From Anisodus tanguticus (lineage: Eukaryota; Streptophyta; Magnoliopsida; Solanales; Solanaceae): a stretch of DNA of 64,000 nucleotides. The notes under the pieces are model-generated. The model was not told the origin of the DNA and searched no databases. It was given only the letters and a program-made list of their open reading frames with translations. The stretch is taken from NCBI GenBank assembly GCA_034509755.1, contig CM067542.1:24743001-24807000 (forward strand), given 5' to 3'. The position numbers and the translations under genes are program-made. Each line of letters begins with the position of its first letter. The stretch's first letter is position 1. Positions 20,856-31,327 of the stretch are shown one piece after another.

Positions 20856-23033
20856 GAGGCGGCACCAAATAGGAAGTACATGAAACTGTTAAATGCATAC
20901 GTAGAGCACCTCTAGAATTTTGTTTTGGAATCGTACTCTATAGGTTACTAGTGTGGTTCCACCTAAGGGGGAAATTCTATCCTCTTTACGACAGCTCATA
21001 ACTTAATTTATGAGACAAATACGCTTGAGTAATGACCATGTCTGAGCACATAACTTCTCTTTCATGTTACTTTGTGTGCTAGGAACGTTATTATACTTAA
21101 GGGGAATTCCAATCTCATCATAGCAACTGGGAACTCGAGTCTTGGCAGTAAACGCTTGAATAACAATTGATTACATATACATAGCTTTACTTAAGAGATT
21201 CATGACACTTGCAACATGGAACTACTACACTGGGATGTTCTAAACTTCATGGATCACATAGGAAGCAAATGTCGTATATCAAGCCATAGTGGCGAGTCAA
21301 TAAAATAGCCTTATGTACCTTTAACTTCTGCCCCTGGATACAAATAAAGAACTTATCCTCCTTTTACCATCAACTACAATAAGGAAAAAATACTATTGTT
21401 AACAACCACAAACACAAGAACTAACCGACGAATGACAAACTATACAAGCTTCTATAACATATATCTTCACCTAGCTCCCTTCCAATCCTTGAAACATCAT
21501 AAATCAACATATAAACACATACATAAACATCTACAGCCCCCTTTCATATAACAAAATGACCAAACTTTACCACCGAACCAGTCCCAACACACTATATAGC
21601 ACAATCAACACTTCAACCACATTATCTAGTCATTCAACTTATAACTTGTATCTTCTAAGCATATTTAAATGATCAAACTAACTTATATACAACATGCTAA
21701 TACTTCTAGCACCTGCACACCAAAAACAATCCCAATATGCTATACCACACAGCTAGTAATTCAACTACATCAATCAATCTCAACTTACAAACTAGCTAGC
21801 GACAAACTCATTTTATGACAAATCGGACAACATCTCCCTTGTTTCTTTTACTTTCCTCAAGTTCCAAACAACAAAAATAGTCAACAACTACATCTCCAAC
21901 ACCTTTATACAATCAAATCAGCCTCACATACCACGGAATCAGTCCTAACATGTTATATGACATCACTAGCGATGCAACTATATCATTCAACTATCAATGA
22001 CAAGTTCATATTTCAATCAAATGGGAAGCATATCCCCTATTTACCTCCCACTGGCTCAATTCACAACAACAACAACACCATTCAACCACCATATGTATAA
22101 CACCTAAGAGAACAACAAGAACAGCCTCAAAACTACGTAACAAGTCCACCAGCTCATTTATAACTTCAGCCATAAACCCATGAACTTGTAGCATCTAAAA
22201 CACATCTAAATCTTAAACTAACTCATACATATGAAGTAGAAGAAGGGACTTACCTTGCTATCCAATTTCGTAATTTTTCTCTATTTGTGGCCCTTTACAT
22301 TTCTCCCAAATAACTTAACATTGGAGGAGAGGGACTGCCTTGTGCTATTTGGTTTAGAAATGTATTAAGAGTTTAAGAGAGAAGAGAAACCACATAAAAA
22401 ACTTCCACACCATAGGAGAGGAATGAAACTTGAAGTTTGGCCACCAAGAACCCTAAGAGAAAGAAGGGTGGTTGTTTTGGGTTGGGAGAGAGAGAGAGAA
22501 AGTTGTGAATCTATTTTGGGTGATAAGGATACGTATAAAATGGCCAGATGTTGGCCTTAAAAGGACATTTGGTCGAACTCTCTTGCCCCATAATGGGCCT
22601 CCCCTTTGTGGATTAGATTTGGCAACACAACCCCTTTAATTTGGGCCTCTCATTTTAAGTAGGCGGGTCACCTACTTGTCACTTACTTAGGCTAAAAGTT
22701 ACTAATTAGCTCTAAACAAGTGTGTCATCCCCTGTTTAATAATTAGGACGTGAAACAAGTAGGACGTGTAAGCAAATAGGACGTGAAAGCAAGTAGGACG
22801 TGTAAGCAAATAGGACGTGAAAGCAAGTAGGACGTGTGAAGAAGGAGTTTAAGAAAGAGGTGAAACACAGGTCGTCTACCTTTGACATATTATTCGTTTA
22901 TGAATCTCATTTACTTAGACTAGGATTAACATAATACATACACTTGGACACTATAACCTGATTCTTCTATATACAAGTAACTTCGTCGACTTCAACTTAG
23001 TCGTAGACATGATGAGAAGTACGGGGTGTTACA
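20819..23033 (-). mobile_element. Nested LTR copy A (3' side, truncated)
   Basis: This 2.2-kb stretch is a near-duplicate of 25950-28132 in the same orientation. On the minus strand it starts TGTAACACCCCGTACTTCTC. A pyrimidine tract (TCATTCCCCCCTTTGG) and ATTCGTCCTCAAATG follow at 23034, the polypurine tract and 3' tail of an internal region, so this is the 3' LTR. The R/U5 blocks seen in 23360-24250 are absent, so the LTR is truncated at its low end, where the 40-bp array begins. (AAC)n and ACGTG repeats lie in it. No gene is present. Confidence 0.65.
22740..22840 (-). promoter_or_regulatory. Tandem ACGTG-containing repeats in LTR U3
   Basis: Six copies of TAGGACGTG in about 19-base units (AAGCAARTAGGACGTGWA) lie about 200-290 bases from the LTR outer end, in the U3 part. 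ACGTG is the core recognised by plant bZIP factors (G-box/ABRE type), so a clustered regulatory array is plausible; this is inference. The sister LTR copy at 27848-27960 keeps three clear units and two decayed ones. Confidence 0.45.
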
Positions 23034-23359
23034 TCATTCCCCCCTTTGGATTATTCGTCCTCAAATGAGAAGCATGACTCAAGAAAACGTTAATTTTGGG
23101 ATTCTGGCACATTACTTGCATACGTAGGGAACATCTGATTTAATAGGAACTTCGCGATTATTGATCGCTCCAGTCAAAATCGCACGAAATAGAATGATAT
23201 CTTAATCCATGCATGATCTAGAGTATGAAAGAAAGGTAAAATTTCCTAAATACCTCATAGATTCCCAATTATAAGTGTAAAGCGCAACACACCCATAAGT
23301 GAGACTCTATGGACACGGCTTCGTAGACTCCCTAGGACTGAACTGCTCTGATACCACTT
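23034..23359 (-). mobile_element. Minimal internal region between PPT and PBS of the nested element
   Basis: Only about 326 bases separate the polypurine tract at 23034 from the primer-binding site (minus strand TGGTATCAGAGC, 23345-23356). The stretch has the CATTCGTCCTCAAATG-type 3' tail and the GACTC...GACACGGCTTCGTAGACTCCCTAGGA leader run, but no coding frame. All of gag-pol is missing. The nested element therefore looks like a non-autonomous, short-internal LTR element, or a deletion derivative. Confidence 0.6.
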
Positions 23360-24730
23360 TGTCACGCCCCAAAACATGAGACGGATAGACTATGCTCTAT
23401 ATGCATCTATTTTGATCTTGTAATTAGGGTAAATGACATAACTTGTAACACAAATGAATTTTGTGAACAAAAATTCTTTTGTACATGAACGTGGCCATTG
23501 ACCCATGGTATACAATTCAATATAAATGACCTACTAACTCTGTCTATGAATCATCTATGAGTAACTATTATTGAACGACTAATACAAGTGTTGGGACAGG
23601 GCCCAAAGCTAAGCTACCCATAATCTCTAACATCAATGCAATTACTAGACCTGACTCGGCTCTAGGTAAAATTAGAGCTTGCAACTCTCCCATTGATAAT
23701 CTGCACTATCTAGCAAACCAGTCTGTCAACCTGTACAATTGGACCTGCAATGTGAAATATAAAAAATGTAGCGCCCTAAAATAAATGGACGTTAATACAT
23801 AAATATTGTACCAAATACGTAAGGCAGACAGAAATAATCATATGAAAGAATATCAACAGTAAGAAGAGATAGGGAAGAATCAACCTGTAACTCTAAATCG
23901 CCACTGAGGTCCATGATATGCCTAAGTATCGTACATGTACATACATAATGCCTGTTCATACATATACATATGCGTATATAATGCTATCAAGCCTCTGTAC
24001 GCATCCCATCATATCATATCGGCCTCTGTGGGCATAATCATCATCATATACCAGTTGATCATGTGGTGGTGCGTATATGATGCCATAACATTTCTCATAC
24101 CCCATATACATATCATATAGCGTATATAACACTTGTGAGGTCATGGTATATACATGTATATAATGCATGAATAGTACTAAGACATTCTGAATCTATCGGA
24201 GTGATGTAAGGTCATTGCACCTCCGATTAACATTATGGAACTAACATCATCAACATAACTTACTTTGAAGAATCAACAAGCCATAAGATAAGATCACAAT
24301 CATTATATAGAAGTCAAGAACATCAACCTCTAATATATAGTAGAGCCATTATCGATATTGTTCGTTTACGTTTGTTTCATTCTGTTCATTCCAAAAAAAG
24401 GAAGAGTAGCCTTAACAAACTTACTGCTCTATGATGCTTTCCTTTTACCTATGAACCTTGGAAACATATGAGACTCGTAACAAAGAGAGTTGGATCATTA
24501 TCGAGGACTTGATACGACACAATAATATCACACGGGGGGAACAAATTTGTTGAAGTAGAAGACTTGCTCTTCATTCTTTAGAACTCATATTAAAGGAAGG
24601 AATCAAATGATAAGACTTTATGTCATTGGATACGATAGGAATATACCTACTGTTATATGACCCTATTATGACACCTTTGAAAACCATTATCTATTCTTGT
24701 GGACCATTCTACCTTGGATAGACTATGATC
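23360..24730 (-). mobile_element. Nested element 5' LTR, R/U5 part
   Basis: It begins TGTCACGCCCCAAAAC beside a primer-binding site. It carries the GGGACAGGGCCC block (23592), the stem-loop block (23741-23825, GCGCCCTAAAATAAATGGACG), a cassette of GCCTCTGT.CGCAT and GGCCTCTGTGGGCAT units (23985-24035), and a TCGGAGTGATGTAAGGTCA block near 24198. It continues into a degenerate array and then LTR copy B, so the 5' LTR may be 4.8 kb long or may contain an insertion. Confidence 0.55.
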
Positions 24731-25600
24731 GTCTACGTCAATGTGATTTATCATTAAACAACCTTTATACCCCAACAATGGTAATCTGGATACTTACGAC
24801 ATAATTCTTCTTACGTTACATTCTATAACCCCTTAACAATTATCTGAACTCTTAACCATATAATGACTTGTTACTATACAATTGACATCACGTGAAAGGA
24901 ACACCTGAGCATGAACAAGAGAGTCACAATACTTTACTCCTACGAACTTAAATAGGAAGAGAACATCTTATAGGACTTTATCTCGCTAAATGCGAGATGG
25001 ACATACATACCCACTTTACTATATTCCTTATTGGTACTTCCAAAACTTGTATTCTAACTCCCTAGAATGTCTTATCCCCAAGAATGATATAACGTTTATA
25101 TTAACTTGCCTGTCATATAATTCATCTTAAGTAGTAATCAATCATCCATTAGTGATACTTTGGAATCCAATACTTTATCTTTCTTAAGTAAGATACTACA
25201 ATCCGATAATGGTAATTTGGATATAACTGATATCATTCATCTCAATTAATGAACTATAATCCATCAACAATAACCTAGAACCCATCCACATAATTCATCT
25301 TCATTGGGACCTATAAACCATCGACAAACATCTGAAACTACTTACGTGATTCATCTTACCGTATGCTCTACACCCCCACAACATTTACTTAGACATTAGC
25401 TATGAGATATCGTCTACATTAGGCAACATGGTGTGTCCTATACCTATTATACCTCAACCTTAGATCTATGATCCTCCAACTATTATCTGAGAGTCGTTTT
25501 ATAGTCATTCTAAATATAGTTATCCTAGACAATCTACTATAACTTCTTCATTTATACTTATAGGTTATCACCTTCGTTAACTAGTAAGGTTCCCATATAA
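24730..25600. repeat. Degenerate tandem array (CATCGACAA..TCTGGA type)
   Basis: Loosely repeated words occur here: CCAACAATGGTAATCTGGATACTTACGACATAATTCATCTTACG-like text (given here only as word types) returns every 60-70 bases or so as CAACAATNATCTGGA, ACTTACG and ATTCATCTTACG variants. Similar words occur at 33750-33880, just inside the polypurine tract of a different element. It looks like an old, diverged minisatellite in the 3' non-coding region of gypsy elements. No coding sequence is seen. Confidence 0.45.
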
Positions 25601-25949
25601 TTGTAAACTAGTAGTCATGAACTAGTAAACCCTTTTCACTAGTTCCTATTGGTCATTAGAACAAACAACAACTATCAACATGCAAGGCTCCCCTTTTTGT
25701 CATCAACTAGACGTCACACTACGGGAGTTCTTTTGAGGGTGACACTATGGTTCATACTTACTCTCTCATAGGAAAACGTGGATACTAATACAATTAAGAA
25801 ACTCAACTCAGTACGGAAATACCAATTAGCACATCTATGAAGCTATTAAATATATGAGTGGAGCAACTCTTACTAACCGTCGTTATCCTATCAGTAGTCT
25901 CATGAGGGAACTATTGTGCCTCGTATACACTTTCTAAGAAGAGTACAAG
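25600..25949. other. Gene-free stretch before LTR copy B
   Basis: No coding frame, LTR block or repeat unit was recognised between the degenerate array and the duplicated LTR segment at 25950. Confidence 0.4.
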
Positions 25950-28132
25950 ACTTCTAATAGATATATGATAGTCGAATTATGGAGGTGGCACCAAATAGGA
26001 AGTACATGAAATTGTTAAATGCATACGAAGAGCACCTCTAGAATTCTATTTTGGAATCGTACTCTATAGGTTACTAGTGTGGTCCCACCTAAGGGGAAAA
26101 TTCTATCCTCTTTGCGACAGCTCATAACTTAATTTATGAGATGAATACGCTTGAGTAATGACCATGTGTGAGCACATAACATCTCTTTCATTTCACTTTG
26201 TGTGCTAGGAACGTCATTATACTTAAAGGGAATTCTAATCCCACCATAGCAACTGGGAACTCGAGTCTTGGGAGTAAACGCTTGAATAACAACTGATTAC
26301 AAATATATAGCTTACGTTCTAAACTTCATGGATTACATAGGAAGCAAATGTCGTATATCGTGCCATATTGGTGAGTCAATAAAATAGCCTTACGTACCTT
26401 TAACTTCTGCCCTCGGATACCAATGAAGAACTCATCCTCTTTTTACCATCAAATACAATAAGAAAAAAATACTAATGTTAACAACCAGAAACACAAGAAC
26501 TAACCGAAGAATGACAAACTAAGTTATACAAGCTTCTATAACATTTATCTTTACCTAGCTCCCTTCCAATCCATGAAACTTCCTAAATCAACATATAAAC
26601 ACATACATAAACATATCCAGCCCCTTCATACAACAAAACTACCCAACTTTAACGCCAAACCAGGCTCAACACACTATATAGCACAATCAACAATTCAACC
26701 ACATTATCTAGTCATTCAACTTACAACTTGTATCTTCTAAGCATATTTAAATCATTAAACTAACTTATGTACAACATGATAATACTTCTATCACCTGCAC
26801 ACACCAAAAACAATCCCAATATGCTAAACCACACAACTAGTAACTCAACATCATCAATCAATCTCAACTTAAAAACTAGCTAATGAGCGACAAGCTCGTT
26901 TTATGACAAATCGGACATCATCTCTCTAGTTTCTTTTACTTTCCTCAGGTTCAAAACAACAACAACAACAACAACAACAAAAACAATAGTCAACAACTAC
27001 ATCTCCAACACCTTTATACAATTAAATCAGCCTCACATACCACGAAATCAGTCCCAACATATTATACGACATCACTAGCAACGTAACTATATCAATCAAC
27101 TATCAATGGCAAGTTCATCTTACATTCAAATGGGCAGCATCTCCCCCATTTATTCTACCTCCCACTGGCTCAATTCACAATATAAACAACACCATCCAAC
27201 CACCATTTGTACAACACCTAAGAGAATAATAAGAACAACCCCAAAACTACAAAACAAGTCCACCGGCTCATTTATAACTTCAACCATCAACCCATGAACT
27301 TGTAGCGACTAAAACACATCTAAAGCTTTAACTAACTCGTATATATGATGTAGAAGTATGGACTTACCTTGCTGTCCAATTTCTTAATTTTCTCTACTTG
27401 TTACGCTTTACATTTCTCCCAAATAACTTAACCTTGAAGGAGAGGGACTGCCTTGTGTTGTTTGGTTTAGAAACATATTAAGAGTTTAGGAGAAAAGATA
27501 AACCACATAAAAACACTTCCACATCATGGGAGAGGAATGAAACTTGAAGTTTGGCCACCAAGAACCCTAATAGAAAGAAGGGTGGTTGTTTTGGGTTAGG
27601 AGAGAGAGAGTTGTGAATCTGTTTTGAGTGATAATGATATGTATAAAATAGCCAGATATTGTCCTTAAAATGACCTTTGGTCGAACTCCCTTTCCCCTTA
27701 ATGGGCCACCCCTTTATGGGTCAGATTTGGCCACACTAACCCCTTTAATTTGGGCCTCTCATTTCAAGTAGGTGGGTCACCAACTTGTCACTTACTTAGG
27801 CTAGAAGGTTACTAATTATCTCTAAACATGCGTGTCATCCCCGTTTAATAAGTAGGACGTGAAACAAGTAGGACGTGTAAGCAAATAAGACGTGCAAGCA
27901 AGTAGGACATGTGAGAAAGTAGATGAAGCACATAGGACGTTTAGGCAAGTAAGTGAAACTAGTAGGTCGTCTACCTTTGTTCGACATCTTATTTGTTTAT
28001 GAATCTCATTTACATTGACTAGACTTATCACAATACATACACTTGGACACTATAACCTCATTCTTCCATATTCAAGTAACTTCGTCGACTTCAACTTAGT
28101 CATAGACATGATGAGAAGTACGGGGTGTTACA
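25950..28132 (-). mobile_element. Nested LTR copy B (U3 part of 5' LTR)
   Basis: Near-duplicate of 20819-23033, from ACTTCTAATAGATATATGAT to the GTACGGGGTGTTACA terminus. It carries a longer (AAC)n run at 26955-26980 and a partly decayed ACGTG array at 27848-27960. At 28133 the sequence switches to integrase of the outer gypsy element, which marks the right edge of the nested insertion. Small open frames inside (27106-27297, 27822-28031) have no motif and are not called as genes. Confidence 0.65.
26955..26980. repeat. (AAC)n microsatellite
   Basis: Eight consecutive AAC units in LTR copy B. Shorter (AAC)n runs occur at comparable U3 positions of other LTRs (near 4870, 9890, 22065 and 32440), so the tract is a recurring feature of these LTRs. 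Confidence 0.85.
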
Positions 28133-28560
28133 TATAGCTTCGTGTAATCTTTGCTGAATAAGTGGCCTTAATCGGCAAAAATTGGGTTGATTTTGTAAAT
28201 CTACCAACGGTCACTTAAAAACAACCAAACTTCCAATAGGAACAGGAGAAAATTGTAATGAAATCCATATTAATCGCTCTCCATTCTCACGGCGGAATTT
28301 CAATGTTTGATGTTAGCCACCGGGCTTCTGATGGTCTATCTCCCTCTACCGACAATTGGGATACGGTGCTATGAACTCTGCAATGTTCTTTCTCATATTA
28401 TTCCATCCATAAACTTTCCCCTATCATGGTATATCTTAGTTGACCCTGGGTGGATAGAATTTCCTAAATGATGTTCTCTATCATAATCTGATGCTGGAGT
28501 CCCACTATATCCAGAGTCCATAATCGTCCTCGATTCCTCGAGTCCCCACTTTTTACTTAC
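28133..28560 (-). pseudogene. Gypsy integrase fragment (outer split element)
   Basis: The text parallels 7262-7700 of the other gypsy copy (CCTTCGCCGAATAAGT versus CTTTGCTGAATAAGT, and following), which encodes the integrase core and its zinc-binding N-terminus. Many stops are present. The fragment begins at the nested insertion junction; the segment corresponding to 6550-7262 is missing on both sides of the insertion. Confidence 0.55.
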
Positions 28561-28859
28561 TTCGCAGGTTGTTACTCCCTTATGTTACACTTCCTGCTTA
28601 CATCGTATGTCATTCTTTTGCTTTCGCTACTAAGGATGACTTTGTTGTATTCCGAATAACAATCCTGCCATCATCTAAGTCCAACAAATGGACCCCCAAA
28701 CTAGATAACTGATGCATCTCTCGAGCCAACTTTCTCTCCTTCGTCCCCATCCAACCAAGCTTTCCTTAGATCCACAAATGAGTGCACCGACTACAACCTT
28801 AACCTTATCTAGATAGTGTAGAATACCAATGTCATAATCCTTTAGTTACTCTAGCCATT

Positions 28860-29200
28860 GGCATTATCATAGGTTTGACTCTTTTTTCTTAAAGATGTAC
28901 CAGAGGCTTGTGACCTATAATATATCGACAAGAGCGCCATACAAGTAATGCCGCCACATCTTAAGTGCACAAGTCATTGTCACTAATTTTATGTCATGGG
29001 TCGGGTAATTCTTCTCGTGTTTTCTCAGCTGCCTTAAAGCGTAAGCAATCACCCTTCCATGTTGCATGAGCACACACTGTAACCCAACACCTGAAGCGTC
29101 ACAATATATTACATAGTTTTCTACGCATTCTGAAAGTACCAAAACTAGAGCTGATGTCGATTTATCTTTCAATTTCCTGGAAATTTTGCTCGTATGCATC
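28860..29200 (-). pseudogene. Gypsy RNase H domain (outer split element)
   Basis: A 94-codon frame contains YVIYCDASGVGLQCVLMQHG (first catalytic Asp in YCDAS), then VIAYALRQLRKHEKNYPTHD, a KLVTMTCALK helix where LELA is usual, and WRHYLYG. This is the standard gypsy RNase H. The conserved Glu of the second motif is replaced by Lys in this copy (DIKL for DLEL). It continues poorly into the TDHK region. Reverse transcriptase should follow on the high side, where only end-of-RT words are seen. Confidence 0.8.
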
Positions 29201-30368
29201 CCACCACTAGTATGTTACCTTAGTTTAGTTACTGGGCGGAGATAGAAGCAACCTCTTGTCCAATTCTCATATACTAACTTGCTAGGCCCGAAACTACAAA
29301 CCTTCATTGTCGTTAGGCTATGCTTTAACAGTGTCGATCATTTGAGTATGAACCTTTATATATCTGGTTAAGAAAATATAGCCTAAGAAAGCCACTAAAT
29401 ATAACAGTATTATAGGTGGAATTGGTAAACTACATTCATTTACAAGAACTTGCGAGTTGACGAAATACCCTAGACTAGAAGGTAATTTGGAATTTTTAAC
29501 ATATCACATAAAGAACCTGAAGGTTTTATCAACCCAATGCCTGTAGCATACTCTAACTTACTAGAGCACAATACCTGTAACCCTCGGCGATAAGTGATAA
29601 TAAGACATTCTTATGAACAGACGGAGGGTCTATGTCACCTCTTACTAATGCTAGGGTAATCCTATCTTTATAACTGACTTAGAATCACTATCGTGGGTAA
29701 TTTCCTTAAGCGACCTTCCACCCCAAATCTATCACACGGTTTAATTTATGTAGTAACCTATCCTCCATTAACGATGCTCTAGGGACCATCCCTAATCCAC
29801 CATAAGTAAGACACTTCAAATTGGGTCACGAACATGTAACATTTCTCTCCACTTTCATTAACGAAGTAATACCAGGACGTTGGTAGAATTCCATAGTCTG
29901 TGGAACTTTCCAATGGTGCTTCCCACACCCTGCCCCTATATCTTATCTTCAATATGACTTATGACTTGCCCGTTAAAGCTTGGAACTAACCATCTGAATT
30001 TTCCCACAATCAACGGGTAACATGTGATAATGAGATCTGGAACCCAACTAGCAAAATTATCCGGAGAGGGAAAAATGGATAATATTTCTATCACCACACT
30101 AGGTGAAGACATAAAGTCCTATCATCCCGCTAGCGTATAATTACGGTCTTAACTGTAGTTTGAACTGAAAGCTCTATCTCGACCTCTACTTCTATACTCA
30201 CAACTTATCTTTATTGGAATTTCCTAACCCTGCAAGTGATACTATAGGACCAAATCCTAAAAATAAGATGTCAATACTATAGAATACAAAATAAGTCAAT
30301 ACTAAGTTTGCAAGAGATGGACATCTCGATAAGGAAATCATTTACATTCTTGTGCCTATCAGACAGTC
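29200..30368 (-). pseudogene. Degraded RT and protease region
   Basis: By position between RNase H (28.9-29.2 kb) and the gag zinc knuckle (30.4 kb), this should encode reverse transcriptase and protease. A short RT-end peptide near 29360-29390 (FLGYIFLTR-like) is readable, but no catalytic DD motif was found, and the length (about 1.2 kb) is too short for full RT plus protease. It is heavily decayed and partly deleted. Confidence 0.45.
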
Positions 30369-31121
30369 TCAAGCAGTGTTGGAGCTCAAGGCTCCATCTC
30401 CACTCCTATCCCTATCTTTGTGTACCGGCCTTGGACACCTTCGGCTCCTATGACCTTGACTACCACACCAAATACAGCCCAGATACTCATACGACATAGT
30501 CTGGCATGTGTTCAACCACAGTGACTGCAAAGTGGCTGAGGCGGCCTCATCCAACCTATATTACCCTGACCTTGGAATATTGATGCTTGCGAACCCCACT
30601 TGGTCTTACCTGAGAGCCCCGATCACGCGTAAACTGCTGTGAGAATCTAGTCTGATATTTGTACAACTGCAGCTCGCCACCACTCTATAATCCTCTATGG
30701 TCACCCACTACTATGTCCCTCTTGGCCCAGTCATTAGCCTCGTTTGGATCAAATCCTGCTAATGTCGGTAGACCTAGGTGAAAGAAATCTTGAGGTCGTG
30801 AACTTCCTAATCCCTTAGGGGCTCTATAAATATGAGGTGCTCTAGTGTGGCGTCGCTCTTGGGAGGCAACCAGCTACGTCAATATCTGTTACCGCTCTTC
30901 TCACCTCTTAACCAGTGGCAGCTAGTGGTTGAACTAAATGCTGGTGATGATGTTGGAGCTTCCCTCAGCTCATCTGGTAGTAATGGAATCGGAGATACCT
31001 AGGAATGAGACTCACTCTAGGCCTCTGATGGGTTTGTCTCAATGGAGAGCGTACTACTCGCATCCCTTGTCATCACTACCTCAGCCCCTCGGCTAGCTAT
31101 AACCCTTCTAGAAGAAGGCAT
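30369..31121 (-). pseudogene. Gypsy gag with intact CCHC zinc knuckle
   Basis: The reading begins at ATG (31119-31121, complement) with MPSSRRVIASRGAEVVMTRD and is soon interrupted by stops. The nucleocapsid end (minus frame 30554 to 30369) contains CIWCGSQGHRSRRC, a complete CX2CX4HX4C knuckle, followed by basic residues. Capsid-like words (LPTLAGFDPNEANDWAKR) are readable near 30740-30770. The gag start lies about 190 bases from the primer-binding site, a normal leader length. Confidence 0.7.
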
Positions 31122-31312
31122 CTTTGCAGAACAAATATCAGAACATATGTTAGCATCTACTCCTATGACTCAGTTCTACAGCACAATTAGATCTGAAAGA
31201 AGGGTAACCAACTCCTAAATACCCTGTAGTCACCATTTAAAAGTGTATTGCATAACACATCCATTAACAAGACCCTACAAGACACGGCTTGTAGACTCTC
31301 TAAGAAACGACC

Positions 31313-31324
31313 TGCTCTGATATC
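31313..31324 (-). other. Primer-binding site of the split gypsy element
   Basis: The minus strand reads TGATATCAGAGC, one base from the TGGTATCAGAGC initiator tRNA-Met site. It lies a few bases from the 5' LTR start near 31328 and is preceded by the shared leader run GACACGGCTTGTAGACTCTCTAAGA. Confidence 0.7.
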
Positions 31325-31327
31325 AAG

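Noticed and set aside
22006..22194. Minus-strand frame with a run of Cys
   Set aside because: The Cys run is the translation of an (AAC)n microsatellite in an LTR.
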